Origin: Nocardioides sp. 503
GTDB lineage: Bacteria; Actinomycetota; Actinomycetes; Propionibacteriales; Nocardioidaceae
Direction of reading: 5' to 3'
NCBI RefSeq assembly: GCF_004522095.1
Contig: NZ_SPUI01000002.1
Span: 744,001 to 808,000 of the forward strand
DNA length: 64,000 bases
Shown: positions 43,688-52,479 of the stretch, piece after piece
Layout of the letters: each line of letters begins with the position of its first letter
How positions within the stretch are numbered: position 1 is the stretch's first letter
Made by a program: the position numbers and the translations under genes
Notes under the pieces: generated by a model
What the model saw: the letters and a program-made list of their open reading frames with translations, nothing else
Told to the model about the DNA's origin: nothing
Databases searched by the model: none

Positions 43688-44521
43688 TCACCCCAGCGCC
43701 ACCAGCACCACCGTCACCGCACACAGGCCCAGGCCGACGGCCTGGGCCGGGTGCACGCGCTCGCGCAGGATCGACAGGGCGAGCAGCACCGTGAACGCGG
43801 GGTAGAGGGAGGTGATGACGGCGGCGACGGTCAGGTTGCCGTCGCGGGAGGCCACCAGGAAGAGCCCGGTCGCCGCGGCCCCCAGGCAGCCGCTGACCAC
43901 CCCGAGGAGAGCGGCCGGTCGGCGCGGGACCCACGCGGCGCGCAGCGCGGTGGCCACCAGCACCACCACGACCGCGGCCACGAGCTGGTTGAGGGCCAGG
44001 GGGACCAGGCCGGCCTCCTCGGGGACCTGCGCCAGCGCGGAGAAGAGAGTGCCGAAGCCGACGCCCGCGACGACGCCGTCGAGGACTCCGGAGCCCGCCT
44101 CGGCCGAGGACGCGGAGCGGGGCTCCCGCGCGACCAGCCAGATGGCCGGGACGGCCGCCAGGATGCCGAGCCACACCAGGGTGGAGGGACGCTCGCCGGT
44201 CGCCAGGCCCACCGCGATGGGTACGAGCGCGGCGCCCACGGCGGACACAGGGGCGACCACGCCCATCCGCCCCGAGGAGAGCCCCCGGTAGAGGAACGCG
44301 GTGCCGAGCCCGTTGCCGAGACCGGCCAGCGCGGCCCAGGCGACGACCTCGCCGCCGAAGGAGCCGCCCCTGAGGAGACCGACCACCAGGAACGGTACGG
44401 CGCCGCCGAGCTGCCCCACGAGGGCGATCGTCCACGGCGTCACGCGCTTGGAGGCGACGCCTCCGACGAAGTCGCTGAGGCCGTAGGAGACCGCCGCCAG
44501 CAACGAGAGCAGCAGGGCCAT
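43688..44521 (-). CDS. EamA/DMT superfamily transporter
   Basis: 277 residues with ten helices arranged as two EamA repeats (start AVSYGLSDFVGG, repeat 2 at about 145 onward; RERVHPAQAVGLGLCAVTVV at the end). DMT exporters move metabolites or drugs across the membrane. ATG at 44521 is one base from the stop of the DUF456 gene above it, so they form an operon. Substrate unknown. Confidence 0.88.
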   Translation of the reverse strand: MALLLSLLAAVSYGLSDFVGGVASKRVTPWTIALVGQLGGAVPFLVVGLLRGGSFGGEVVAWAALAGLGNGLGTAFLYRGLSSGRMGVVAPVSAVGAALVPIAVGLATGERPSTLVWLGILAAVPAIWLVAREPRSASSAEAGSGVLDGVVAGVGFGTLFSALAQVPEEAGLVPLALNQLVAAVVVVLVATALRAAWVPRRPAALLGVVSGCLGAAATGLFLVASRDGNLTVAAVITSLYPAFTVLLALSILRERVHPAQAVGLGLCAVTVVLVALG

Positions 44522-44522
44522 G

Positions 44523-44999
44523 TCAGGTGACGACCACGCCGACGACCCACACGCCCGCGGCGAGCACCCCCGCCGCCAGCTCGATGAGGATGCTGAGCCC
44601 GACGGCGCGCAGCGCCTGCACGGTGGACGGCCAGGCGCGCGCCGAACCGACGCGGCGGTGCTCGGCGAGGTAGATCCCGAGCACGAAGCCCAGGAAGATG
44701 CCCACCACGGGCACCACGAAGAAGCCGACGATCCCCAGCGCGGCGCCCGCCCACTGCGTGGAGGCGGGGATGCCCGCGGCCTTGAGATGGCGGCCCGGGA
44801 CGGCGTACTTCACGATGCCGCCCACCACGAGCAGGACCGTGACCACCGCGAACACCGTCCAGGCCGCGCCGCCGCCCACCTGCACCGCCCACACCAGCAC
44901 GGCGGCCAGGACCAGGATCGAGCCGGGCAGGACCGGGACCAGGATGCCGGCCAGGCCCACGGCGATGGCCAGTGCGACGAGGACTTCGGTGAGGCTCAC
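44523..44999 (-). CDS. DUF456 domain membrane protein
   Basis: 158 residues with five or six helices. It opens with LAGILVPVLPGSILVLAAVLVWA, the DUF456 signature, and has the conserved glycine-rich GIVGFFVVPVVGIFLGFVLG split across the centre. Function unknown; widespread in actinobacteria and elsewhere. GTG start. One base separates its stop from the start of the EamA-type transporter gene. Confidence 0.88.
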   Translation of the reverse strand: MSLTEVLVALAIAVGLAGILVPVLPGSILVLAAVLVWAVQVGGGAAWTVFAVVTVLLVVGGIVKYAVPGRHLKAAGIPASTQWAGAALGIVGFFVVPVVGIFLGFVLGIYLAEHRRVGSARAWPSTVQALRAVGLSILIELAAGVLAAGVWVVGVVVT

Positions 45000-45033
45000 G
45001 GCGCCCAGCCTGTCAGGTCAAGGACCTGAAATG

Positions 45034-45069
45034 GACGATGGCCCCGGACTCGTGTCCGGGGCCGTCGTC
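45034..45069 (-). terminator. Hairpin terminator below the DUF7455 gene
   Basis: GGCCCCGGAC (45040-45049), TCGT loop, GTCCGGGGCC (45054-45063), extended by flanking GACGA/TCGTC with one wobble pair. It lies 22 bp below the stop codon of the minus-strand DUF7455 gene. Confidence 0.8.
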
Positions 45070-45090
45070 GAAGTCGTCGGGTGGGTTGGC

Positions 45091-45318
45091 TCAGTGCTCG
45101 TCTCGCGGCGTCGTTGCCGGGGTCGTGAGCTTGTGGGTCTCGTCGACCAGGTTGATGGCGACCTCTTTGAGCTTGTCACCGTGCTCGCGCGCGTGGTGGG
45201 CACAGAAGAGGAGCTCGCCGCCGGTCTGGAGCTCGACACGCAGGTAGGCCTGCGCGCCGCAGCGGTCGCAGCGGTCCTCGGCAGTCAGAGGAGCACTAGG
45301 AGCAACAGCAGTTGTCAC
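45091..45318 (-). CDS. DUF7455-type small zinc-ribbon-like protein
   Basis: 75 residues with Cys17 and Cys20 (CDRC) and a second pair at Cys39 and His41/42 (CAHH), a likely zinc ribbon. The line AEDRCDRCGAQAYLRVEL is highly characteristic of a small protein family seen beside parE in actinobacteria. ATG at 45318. It is divergent from parE and ended by the hairpin at 45034-45069. No function known. Confidence 0.85.
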   Translation of the reverse strand: MTTAVAPSAPLTAEDRCDRCGAQAYLRVELQTGGELLFCAHHAREHGDKLKEVAINLVDETHKLTTPATTPRDEH

Positions 45319-45541
45319 GTCGGCCTCATTTCTCGGGTGGTGTCTCTCTCAACCTAGCGAGCGGGGACAACATTCCCGACGCCAGGTGTCCTGGGACACC
45401 TCGATCCAATCACGAGTGATCGTTCCCCGAACTCCTGGTTCCCATGCCCTGGACTGGACAGGTGGTGGAGAACGGTTCCGTCCCGCTCACCGTAGGCGGC
45501 GCGAGCGAGCGAGCCTTCACCGCCGCGCGGCGTGTCGCGGG

Positions 45542-45547
45542 TAGATT
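45542..45547 (+). promoter_or_regulatory. Candidate -10 of parE
   Basis: TAGATT, a TANNNT -10, about 50 bp above the proposed parE start. A convincing -35 is missing (TTCACC lies 20 bases upstream). It implies that the start of transcription lies downstream of the far-upstream ATG at 45444, arguing against that ATG. Confidence 0.4.
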
Positions 45548-45584
45548 CGGAGGCGCTCGAAGAACCGCGAACGCCACGCCTGCC

Positions 45585-45599
45585 AGGAGCCCCACGATC
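45585..45599 (+). promoter_or_regulatory. Shine-Dalgarno placed for an ATC start of parE
   Basis: AGGAG at 45585-45589, seven bases, then ATC at 45597-45599. The first standard in-frame start is 150 bases upstream and would lie before the -10-like box. Translating from ATC gives ADNTYNAAHLLVLEGL, the usual beginning of actinobacterial ParE. Confidence 0.6.
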
Positions 45600-47660
45600 G
45601 CCGACAACACCTACAACGCCGCGCACCTCCTCGTCCTCGAGGGACTGGAGGCGGTGCGCAAGCGACCGGGCATGTACATCGGGTCGACCGACACCCGCGG
45701 GCTCATGCACTGCCTGTGGGAGATCATCGACAACGGCGTCGACGAGGCGCTGGCGGGCTCGGCCCACCGGGTCGAGGTCACCCTGCACGCCGACGACTCG
45801 GTCGAGGTCCACGACGACGGTCGCGGCATCCCCACGGACAAGGAGCCCAAGACCGGGCTGCCCGGGGTCGAGGTGGTCGCCACCAAGCTGCACGCCGGCG
45901 GCAAGTTCGGCGGCGGCTCCTACGTCGCCACCGGCGGCCTGCACGGCGTGGGCCTGTCGGTCGTCAACGCGCTGTCCTCGCGGATGGACATCGACGTCGA
46001 CCGCTCCCCGGCCCAGCAGGGGCTGAGCTTCAACCGCGGCAACCCGGGCGTCTTCGACGGCGAGGGCCCGGCGGCGCCGTTCACCCCCCGCTCCGGCCTG
46101 ACCCGCAAGGGCCGGAAGGTCGCGAAGGGCAGGACGGGCACGCGCATCCGCTTCTGGCCCGACCGCCAGATCTTCACCAAGGACGCGACCTTCGAGTTCG
46201 AGGGCCTGCTGGGACGGGCCCGCCAGACGTCGTTCATCGTGCCGGGCCTCGAGCTGGTCATCCGCGATCTCCGTGGCGACGTACCGGTCGAGGAGAAGTT
46301 CCGCCACGACGGGGGCATCGCGGAGTTCGCCGAGTACCTCGCCGCCGACGAGCCGGTCACCGACATCCTGCGGCTCCAGGGCATGGAGACCTTCACCGAG
46401 ACCGTGCCGATGCTCGACGCCCAGGGGCACATGACCCCCCAGGAGGTCGAGCGCGAGCTGACCGTCGACATCGCGGCCCGCTGGGGCACCGGCTACGACA
46501 CCGAGCTGCGCTCCTTCGTCAACGTGATCGCCACCCCCAAGGGCGGCACCCACGTGAGCGGGTTCGAGGCCGCGCTGACCAAGACGTTCAACGAGGCCAT
46601 GAAGGCCACCAAGGCGCTCAAGGTCAACGACGACGACGTGATCAAGGACGACGTGATGGAGGGCCTGACGGCCGTGGTCACCGTCCGGCTGGCCGAGCCG
46701 CAGTTCGAGGGCCAGACCAAGGAGATCCTCGGCACCCCCGCGGTGCGCTCCGTCGTACGCCGGGTGGTGTCCGCGGAGCTGAAGAAGTTCCTCACCTCGA
46801 CCAAGCGGGCCGAGAAGGCCCAGGCCAAGCTCCTCATGGAGAAGATCGTCGGCGCCTCCAAGACCCGCCTGGCCGCGCGCCAGCACAAGGAGACCCAGCG
46901 CCGCAAGAACGCCCTCGAGTCCTCGGCGCTGCCCTCCAAGCTCGCCGACTGCCGCGCCAACGACAACGACCGCACCGAGCTCTTCATCGTCGAGGGGGAC
47001 TCCGCCCTCGGCACGGCCAAGCTCGCACGCAACTCGGAGTTCCAGGCGCTGCTGCCCATCAGGGGCAAGATCCTCAACGTCCAGAAGGCGTCGGTGGGCG
47101 ACATGCTCAAGAACGCCGAGTGCGCCTCGATCATCCAGGTGGTGGGCGCGGGCTCGGGACGCACCTTCGACCTCGAGGCCCGGCGCTACGGCCGGATCAT
47201 CTTCATGGCCGACGCCGACTCCGACGGCGCCCACATCCGCTGCCTGCTCGCCACGCTGTTCTTCAAGTACATGCCCGAGCTGATCGCCGAGCGGCGCGTC
47301 TACACCGCGGTCCCGCCGCTGCACCGCATCGAGATCTCCAACCCCAAGAAGGGCATGGAGAAGTACCGCTACACCTATTCCGACGACGAGCTGCAGCGCA
47401 CCCTGGCGGAGCTGAAGAAGAAGAACGTCAAGTGGAAGGACCCGGTCCAGCGCTACAAGGGGCTCGGGGAGATGGACGCCGACCAGCTGGCCGAGACCAC
47501 GATGGACCCCCGCCACCGCACCCTGCGTCGGATCACCATCGACGACGCCGACGCGGCCACGCAGGTCTTCGAGCTCCTCATGGGCTCCGAGGTCGCGCCC
47601 CGCAAGGAGTTCATCGTGCAGGGCGCCTACGAGGTCGACGTGGAGTCGCTCGACGCCTGA
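45597..47660 (+). CDS. parE: DNA topoisomerase IV subunit B (ParE/GyrB-type)
   Basis: 687 residues from the proposed ATC start. GHKL ATPase: EIIDNGVDEAL (motif I, Asn and Glu), DDGRGIPTD (motif II), GGLHGVGLSVVNALS (motif III). TOPRIM: FIVEGDSALG (catalytic Glu) and MADADSDGAHIRCL (DxDxD). The GyrB/ParE family ends with RYKGLGEMDADQLAETTMDP. With ParC (57470-59950) it decatenates replicated chromosomes. A longer reading from ATG 45444 adds about 50 residues unlike any family start. The next gene is convergent, only 9 bp away. Confidence 0.95.
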   Translation: MADNTYNAAHLLVLEGLEAVRKRPGMYIGSTDTRGLMHCLWEIIDNGVDEALAGSAHRVEVTLHADDSVEVHDDGRGIPTDKEPKTGLPGVEVVATKLHAGGKFGGGSYVATGGLHGVGLSVVNALSSRMDIDVDRSPAQQGLSFNRGNPGVFDGEGPAAPFTPRSGLTRKGRKVAKGRTGTRIRFWPDRQIFTKDATFEFEGLLGRARQTSFIVPGLELVIRDLRGDVPVEEKFRHDGGIAEFAEYLAADEPVTDILRLQGMETFTETVPMLDAQGHMTPQEVERELTVDIAARWGTGYDTELRSFVNVIATPKGGTHVSGFEAALTKTFNEAMKATKALKVNDDDVIKDDVMEGLTAVVTVRLAEPQFEGQTKEILGTPAVRSVVRRVVSAELKKFLTSTKRAEKAQAKLLMEKIVGASKTRLAARQHKETQRRKNALESSALPSKLADCRANDNDRTELFIVEGDSALGTAKLARNSEFQALLPIRGKILNVQKASVGDMLKNAECASIIQVVGAGSGRTFDLEARRYGRIIFMADADSDGAHIRCLLATLFFKYMPELIAERRVYTAVPPLHRIEISNPKKGMEKYRYTYSDDELQRTLAELKKKNVKWKDPVQRYKGLGEMDADQLAETTMDPRHRTLRRITIDDADAATQVFELLMGSEVAPRKEFIVQGAYEVDVESLDA

Positions 47661-47669
47661 GCCGGCCGG

Positions 47670-49856
47670 TCAGGGGAGGGTGACGCGCAGGAAGCGCGGC
47701 CGGTAGAGCAACGGGTCCTTCACGACCTGGCCGAGGTCCGTGCTGTTCCTGCTGTAGGAGACGACCATCGTGCCCTTGCGGGGCAGGAGGTCGGGGTGGG
47801 CCAGGGGCATGTAGCGCAGGAGTCCGGTGACGGTGTCCGACGGCAGCTGGGCCAGGGGGGCCTGCCGGGTGAAGGGCCCGGTGGGCGAGGGCGCGGTCCA
47901 CACCGTGAGGTTGGTGCCCAGGACCTCGTCCTGCTTGCTCAGGGCGTACCAGGTGGCGCCGCTCCGGAAGACGCTCAAGGTCTGCGACACCCCGCCCTGG
48001 GCCGGGATCAGGGTCGCGGCCCCTCGCTCGCTCGTCGACCACGTCCGGCCGTCCCAGTAGCGCCACCGGCGCGCGTCCAGGACGTCGTCCGGGCGCACCC
48101 GGGCGAGGCGCAGCGCGAAGCCGAAGACGCCGGACGTGTCCGGCCTCGAGGTGCCGTAGAGGTAGACCCACGGCCCGCCGTCGTCGACGATCGTCGAGGC
48201 CGCCCCCCACGTGGTCCGTCCCGTGTCCGCGTCGTCGGGGCCGATGTCGCGCCGCGCGACGAGCTGGGGGGTCTCGCCCCGGGGCACGACGAAGACGGCG
48301 ATCGAGGTGCCGAGGTTCTCGAAGTCGAACGCGCCGTCCCCGACCGTGCGGACGCGCTGCGCCGCGACGCTGACCAGGTCGTAGCCGGGCCGCTGGGCGC
48401 GACCGATCGACATCGGCCAGTAGCCGACGGCCCGCGTGCCCGGCGGCGCGTCGGCGTCGGCGCGGTCGGGGATCACCGCCCCTCGGTCGGGGGGCAGCAC
48501 GACGCTCAGGCAGCCGGGACCGACCACCAGCATCGAGTTGCGCACGAAGGTCTGCCCGTCGAAGTCCGCGCCGCGCAGGGTGTCGCCGAAGACCCAGAGT
48601 CGGCGCCCGTCCTGGAGCAGCACGTCGGCGCCGACGTCGCCGCCCTGGAAGGCCGGGCTGCCGCGCAGCCTGCCGGCGACCCGGTTGAGGTCGGCCACGT
48701 CCTGGAGCTCGCCGGTCGCGACGCACTCGGTCTGCGACGCCCGTGACGGCAGGGCGCCCACCGGTGGCGCGCCCTCCGGCACCACGAGCGTGGCCGCCAG
48801 CAGCAGGGCCCCGGCCGGGACCACGACGGCGAGCGCCCACCAGACACGGACGTCGCCGACGCGGACGGCCGCGTCGGGCGTCGTCGCACGTGACGTCAGC
48901 CGGGCGCGCACCCACCGCGCCGACAGCAGCGTCAGCAGCCCCGTGACGAGCCAGGCGAGCAGCACGAGCACCGGACGGAGCAGGTGCTCCCCGCCGAGGA
49001 CCGCGGCGGCCTCGACGGCGCGCAGCGCCGCGCCGCTCGGCGACCACGACGCGAGGCCGGCCCAGGGCTGGGGGAGCAGCAGGGGGTCGAGCCCGGTGAC
49101 GAGAGGCGCGTTGAGGACGAGGAACGACAGGGCGGCGACGGCGAGTCCGGTCAGTCCGGCCAGCGACTCGAGGGCCAGCGTGAGCACGGCGACGACGAGC
49201 ACGTGCAGCGCGACCAGAGCGACGACCGCGGGCCGGGCCGACCCGGGGGCGGTCCAGGGCAGCATGGTCAGCGCCGCTCCTGCGACGGCGGCGAAGGCCG
49301 CGAGCTCGGCGACCCGGCGGGCTCCACGGCGCAGGGTCAGGGCGACCGGTCCACTCCGGGCCGACACGAGCACGACCGCCAGGAAGCCCAGGACCGCCGC
49401 GAGCAGGCACAGGGCGTAGCCGTGGGACGCGTCGTGCCCTCGGGGTCCCACCTGCTCGACCCGGAGGGTGCGCTCGCGCGTGGCCTCGTTCTGCTGGACG
49501 CGGTCGACGACGGCGTCGTTCAGTCCCGGGTCGCGTCCGGCGTTGACGACCAAAGTGTCGCGGGTGCCCGCGAGGTCGACCAGGAGCGCCGCGACGGCCG
49601 TGCCGTCGGTGACCTCGTCCCGGGCCTGCTCCGCGTCCGTCTGGTCGGCCGCGGTCGCGGCGAAGGGACGACCGGGCAGCGCGTTCGCCTCGTCGGCGAG
49701 CGCGTCGGCGACGACGCCGGGAGCTACCACCACGAGGGGGACCGAGTGCGGCTCGCCGGTGCCCGGATGGCGCGCCAGGCTGACGAGGAGGGCGATGCCG
49801 CAGCCCAGCAGCAGCAGGCACAGCAGCACCGCGGGTCGGCGCACGACGCTGCTCAT
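47670..49856 (-). CDS. Fusion of ABC-2-type membrane domain and DUF4185
   Basis: 728 residues. The N-terminal helix (about 8-27), a soluble extracytoplasmic segment to about 130, then five or six helices to about 335: the layout of YhgE/ABC-2-type exporters. The C-terminal half (about 375-728) is a DUF4185 beta-propeller-like domain with RLWVFGDTLRGADFDGQTFVRN split over it, GTSRPDTSGVFGFALRLARV, and the closing YSRNSTDLGQV. DUF4185 has links to glycoside-hydrolase-like propellers. Fusion of these two parts is unusual. ATG at 49856; a GTG at 49865 is possible. It is divergent from a TetR gene, with 79 bp between. Confidence 0.75.
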   Translation of the reverse strand: MSSVVRRPAVLLCLLLLGCGIALLVSLARHPGTGEPHSVPLVVVAPGVVADALADEANALPGRPFAATAADQTDAEQARDEVTDGTAVAALLVDLAGTRDTLVVNAGRDPGLNDAVVDRVQQNEATRERTLRVEQVGPRGHDASHGYALCLLAAVLGFLAVVLVSARSGPVALTLRRGARRVAELAAFAAVAGAALTMLPWTAPGSARPAVVALVALHVLVVAVLTLALESLAGLTGLAVAALSFLVLNAPLVTGLDPLLLPQPWAGLASWSPSGAALRAVEAAAVLGGEHLLRPVLVLLAWLVTGLLTLLSARWVRARLTSRATTPDAAVRVGDVRVWWALAVVVPAGALLLAATLVVPEGAPPVGALPSRASQTECVATGELQDVADLNRVAGRLRGSPAFQGGDVGADVLLQDGRRLWVFGDTLRGADFDGQTFVRNSMLVVGPGCLSVVLPPDRGAVIPDRADADAPPGTRAVGYWPMSIGRAQRPGYDLVSVAAQRVRTVGDGAFDFENLGTSIAVFVVPRGETPQLVARRDIGPDDADTGRTTWGAASTIVDDGGPWVYLYGTSRPDTSGVFGFALRLARVRPDDVLDARRWRYWDGRTWSTSERGAATLIPAQGGVSQTLSVFRSGATWYALSKQDEVLGTNLTVWTAPSPTGPFTRQAPLAQLPSDTVTGLLRYMPLAHPDLLPRKGTMVVSYSRNSTDLGQVVKDPLLYRPRFLRVTLP

Positions 49857-49935
49857 GCCCGTCACCCTGGCACGTGGGCGGCCCGCGCGGAGGGACGGTC
49901 GGCCCGAGGTCCGTATGCTCAAGGCGGGAGGGGAC

Positions 49936-50685
49936 ATGTCGGAGCACCAACAGCTGGACGCGGACGCCCAGGTGGTGGCGGGGGAGCCCGCGCCCTCCGA
50001 GCGCGTGCCGCTGAGCCGGGACCGGATCGTGTCGAGCGCGGTCGAGTTCATCGACGAGTTCGGGCTGCCCGGGCTGACCATGCGCCGGCTGGGCGAGCGG
50101 CTGGGCGTCGAGGCCATGTCGCTCTACCGCTACGTGCCCGGCCGCGAGGACCTCCTGGACGCCGTCGTCGAGCACATCATCGACGAGATGCGCGCAGACG
50201 AGAGCGTCATCGACGCCCCGTCGGCCGGGTGGCAGGACTTCCTCCAGCGCCTCGCGCACGGCATCCGTCGCGTGGCGCTCGCCCACCCCAAGTGTTTCCC
50301 GCTCGTCGCGTCGCGTCCGGCGGAGGCGCCGTGGCTGCGGCCTCCGCTGCGCAGCCTCGAGTGGGTGGAGGCGTTCCTCAACGGGCTGGAGTCCGAGGGG
50401 TTCGACGACGCAGCCGCCGTGGGCGCCTACCGCGCCTTCACCAGCTTCCTGCTCGGTCACCTGCTGCTCGAGGTGGCCACGCACGGCGCGGACGTCGGCC
50501 CGCTGGACGTCGTCGAGACCGACGAGGAGCCGGAGGGCGACGCGCTCGCGGAGTACCCGACGGTCCGCCGGCTGCGCAGACCCCTGTCGGAGGACCACGC
50601 CGCCGTGGAGTTCGAGGATGCCCTCGAGGAGCTGCTCGCGCGCATGGCGCTGATCCAGGCCAACCAGCACGTCGACCTGGCCTGA
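49936..50685 (+). CDS. TetR family regulator with TetR_C (tetracycline-repressor-like) domain
   Basis: 249 residues. HTH: VSSAVEFIDEFGLPGLTMRRLGERLGVEAMSLYRYVPGREDL covers about residues 32-73, with the recognition helix at VEAMSLYRYV. The C-terminal part has the VAL...LLGHLLLE pattern of the TetR_C domain. ATG at 49936 has GGGAGGGG just above and is preferred over ATG 49915. It is divergent from the membrane/DUF4185 fusion gene and is a likely repressor of it. The hairpin at 50683-50711 ends it. Confidence 0.9.
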   Translation: MSEHQQLDADAQVVAGEPAPSERVPLSRDRIVSSAVEFIDEFGLPGLTMRRLGERLGVEAMSLYRYVPGREDLLDAVVEHIIDEMRADESVIDAPSAGWQDFLQRLAHGIRRVALAHPKCFPLVASRPAEAPWLRPPLRSLEWVEAFLNGLESEGFDDAAAVGAYRAFTSFLLGHLLLEVATHGADVGPLDVVETDEEPEGDALAEYPTVRRLRRPLSEDHAAVEFEDALEELLARMALIQANQHVDLA

Positions 50686-50711
50686 GGGCGCCCGTCGCGC
50701 GGGCGCCCTCA
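50683..50711. terminator. Bidirectional hairpin between TetR and PRC-barrel genes
   Basis: TGAGGGCGCCCG and its complement across a five-base loop, lying in the 36-bp gap between two convergent stop codons. The TetR stop codon is within the left arm. Confidence 0.8.
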
Positions 50712-50721
50712 GCCGGGGTCG

Positions 50722-51519
50722 CTAGCGGCGGTCGTCCACCTGGCCGTCCGCCTCGATGTGCTCCTTGCGGACCTCCTCGCTGACGGTCTGCTCCTCGACG
50801 TCGGTCTCGGTGCCGAGGCGCACCCGCTCGACGGGCTCGGTGGTCTTCTCCACCACGGGGCGCTCCTCGTGGAGGACCACCTCGTGCTCCTCCTCGGAGA
50901 TCGCGGGGCCGTCGAGGGCGTCGCCCGCGTTGCCGTCCGTGATCGGCTCGGTCTCCAGGACCGCGCGCTCCTTGCGCACCGGGACGGTGTGGGTCTCCAT
51001 CTCGGTGGTGACGTACTTGCGGAGCCGGACCCGACCGACCTCCTCGTCGGTCGTAGCGACGTGGACCTGCTCCTCGGAGCGGGTCATCGCGTCGTCGGTG
51101 GTGCGCCCGGACGTGTCGTGGCCGCGGTCGGCGTCGGAGTCGGCCGCATCGCCCGTCCCGCCCGTGCCCGAGGTGGGTGCCTCGGACGTGTCGTCGCCGG
51201 CGTCGGAGGAGGTGCGGTAGTGCGCGTAGAGGCGCTCCTCCTCCGCCGGGTCGAGGTGGTCGCCGTCGAGGTCGACGCTCGGGGCGTCCTTGACCTGGTC
51301 CTGGTGGACGGCGACCACAAGGTCGTCGCCGTCCAGCCGCGCGTCCTGCAGCGGCACGAACGACTCCTTCCTGCCGAAGAGACCGGTGTTGACCGTGGCG
51401 AAGTCGGGGCGTCCCGTCGCGTCGTCCAGGAACACCTGGCCGACCTTGCCGACCTTGTTGCCGTCGTTGTCGTAGGCCGTGCGGCCGATGATCCGCTGGG
51501 CGTCGGTCTCGTTGAGCAT
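50722..51519 (-). CDS. PRC-barrel plus DUF2382 stress protein
   Basis: 265 residues. A PRC-barrel domain (5-75; RIIGRTAYDNDGNKVGKVGQ) is followed by a Thr/Ser/Asp/Gly-rich linker and a DUF2382 domain (about 150-262; VRLRKYVTTEMETHTVPVRKE and the VVLHEERPVVEK segment). Such proteins, including YsnF-like ones, are often induced by general stress. No signal peptide. ATG at 51519 with AGGAGG seven bases above. It is divergent from the membrane gene at 51702. Strongly acidic. Confidence 0.88.
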   Translation of the reverse strand: MLNETDAQRIIGRTAYDNDGNKVGKVGQVFLDDATGRPDFATVNTGLFGRKESFVPLQDARLDGDDLVVAVHQDQVKDAPSVDLDGDHLDPAEEERLYAHYRTSSDAGDDTSEAPTSGTGGTGDAADSDADRGHDTSGRTTDDAMTRSEEQVHVATTDEEVGRVRLRKYVTTEMETHTVPVRKERAVLETEPITDGNAGDALDGPAISEEEHEVVLHEERPVVEKTTEPVERVRLGTETDVEEQTVSEEVRKEHIEADGQVDDRR

Positions 51520-51619
51520 GGACCCTCCTGGGGGTTCTCGTGGGGAGCGCTCGGTATCCCCGTGGGCCCGCTTGCAATCCCGTTTCGGCGAGAAAGATTT
51601 ACAACGTAAGGCTTCATCG

Positions 51620-51645
51620 TTTACGCCGTAAGGTCCTCGGGTACA
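51620..51645 (+). promoter_or_regulatory. SigB/SigF-type promoter motif of the membrane protein gene
   Basis: GTTT (51620-51623), 16 bases, GGGTAC (51640-51645), matching the GNNT-N14/16-GGGTAY stress promoter pattern. The start of transcription would be near 51652, giving a 50-base leader with GAGG before the ATG at 51702. The region is unusually A/T-rich for this window. Confidence 0.5.
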
Positions 51646-51701
51646 GGCCGTCAGCCACCGCGCAGCCGCGCCCGGCTGACCCCGTACCAGTGAGGTGCAC
51701 G

Positions 51702-52331
51702 ATGGACCAGAACGACAAGCGAGGCTCCACCAGGATCGACCCCGACGCCGCGACCGCGGGATCGGGCACGAACCGTGACCCGCGCGACGACCGGCACTCG
51801 CACGACGCCGCCAAGGAGCGCTTCGGCGGCGTGAACGTCGGCGCCGCCTTCTTCGGGTGGCTGGTGGCCATTGCGCTCGCCATCCTGCTCACCAGCATCG
51901 TCGGCGCCGTGGTGGCGGCGGTGGGCTCCAGCATGGACGTCGGCCAGACCGAGGCCGAGCGCCAGGCCGGCACGATCGGGATCTCCGCCGCCGTCGTGCT
52001 CGCGCTCGTCCTCGCCCTCGGCTACTTCGCCGGCGGGTACGTCGCCGGGCGGATGTGCCGCTTCGACGGCGGCCGGCAGGGGTTCGTCGTGTGGCTCATC
52101 GGCCTGCTGGTGACGCTGGTGGCCTTCGGCCTCGGGGCCTTCTTCGGGTCCGAGTACAACATCCTCGACCGCGTCGACCTGCCGAACCTGCCGCTCTCCG
52201 CCGACGAGGCCGGCACCGGCGGCATCGTCGCCGCCCTGGTCGTCCTGGTGGTGACGCTGCTCGCCGCCGTCGTCGGCGGCAAGGTCGGCCACCGCTACCA
52301 CGACCGGGTCGACCGCGCGGCGGGCCGATGA
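51702..52331 (+). CDS. Four-helix hypothetical membrane protein
   Basis: 209 residues: a charged N-terminus of 40 residues, then about four helices (residues 47-72, 84-110, 120-142 and 168-190), with AFFGSEYN and DLPNLPLSADEAGTG in the outer loop between helices 3 and 4. No recognised family, but similar four-helix proteins are common near stress genes in actinobacteria. ATG at 51702; a stress-type promoter motif lies at 51620-51645. Followed by a gene of the same class at 52480. Confidence 0.72.
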   Translation: MDQNDKRGSTRIDPDAATAGSGTNRDPRDDRHSHDAAKERFGGVNVGAAFFGWLVAIALAILLTSIVGAVVAAVGSSMDVGQTEAERQAGTIGISAAVVLALVLALGYFAGGYVAGRMCRFDGGRQGFVVWLIGLLVTLVAFGLGAFFGSEYNILDRVDLPNLPLSADEAGTGGIVAALVVLVVTLLAAVVGGKVGHRYHDRVDRAAGR

Positions 52332-52423
52332 CCCGCCTGGCGCGAGAAGGAGGTGCGTCGGCGGCGAGCTGAGCACGTACGCGATCTGAGCCCCACCCCG
52401 ACGGGTGGTTCCCGGTCCGACCG

Positions 52424-52448
52424 GGCTGTCACCCCGACCCGTGGGTAC
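52424..52448 (+). promoter_or_regulatory. SigB/SigF-type promoter motif of the three-gene stress operon
   Basis: GGCT (52424-52427), 15 bases, GGGTAC (52443-52448). It lies 31 bases above the ATG of the first gene and would give a short leader with TGAGGAG. Confidence 0.5.
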
Positions 52449-52479
52449 CAGGTTCTTCCAGCAACGATGAGGAGTCCTC

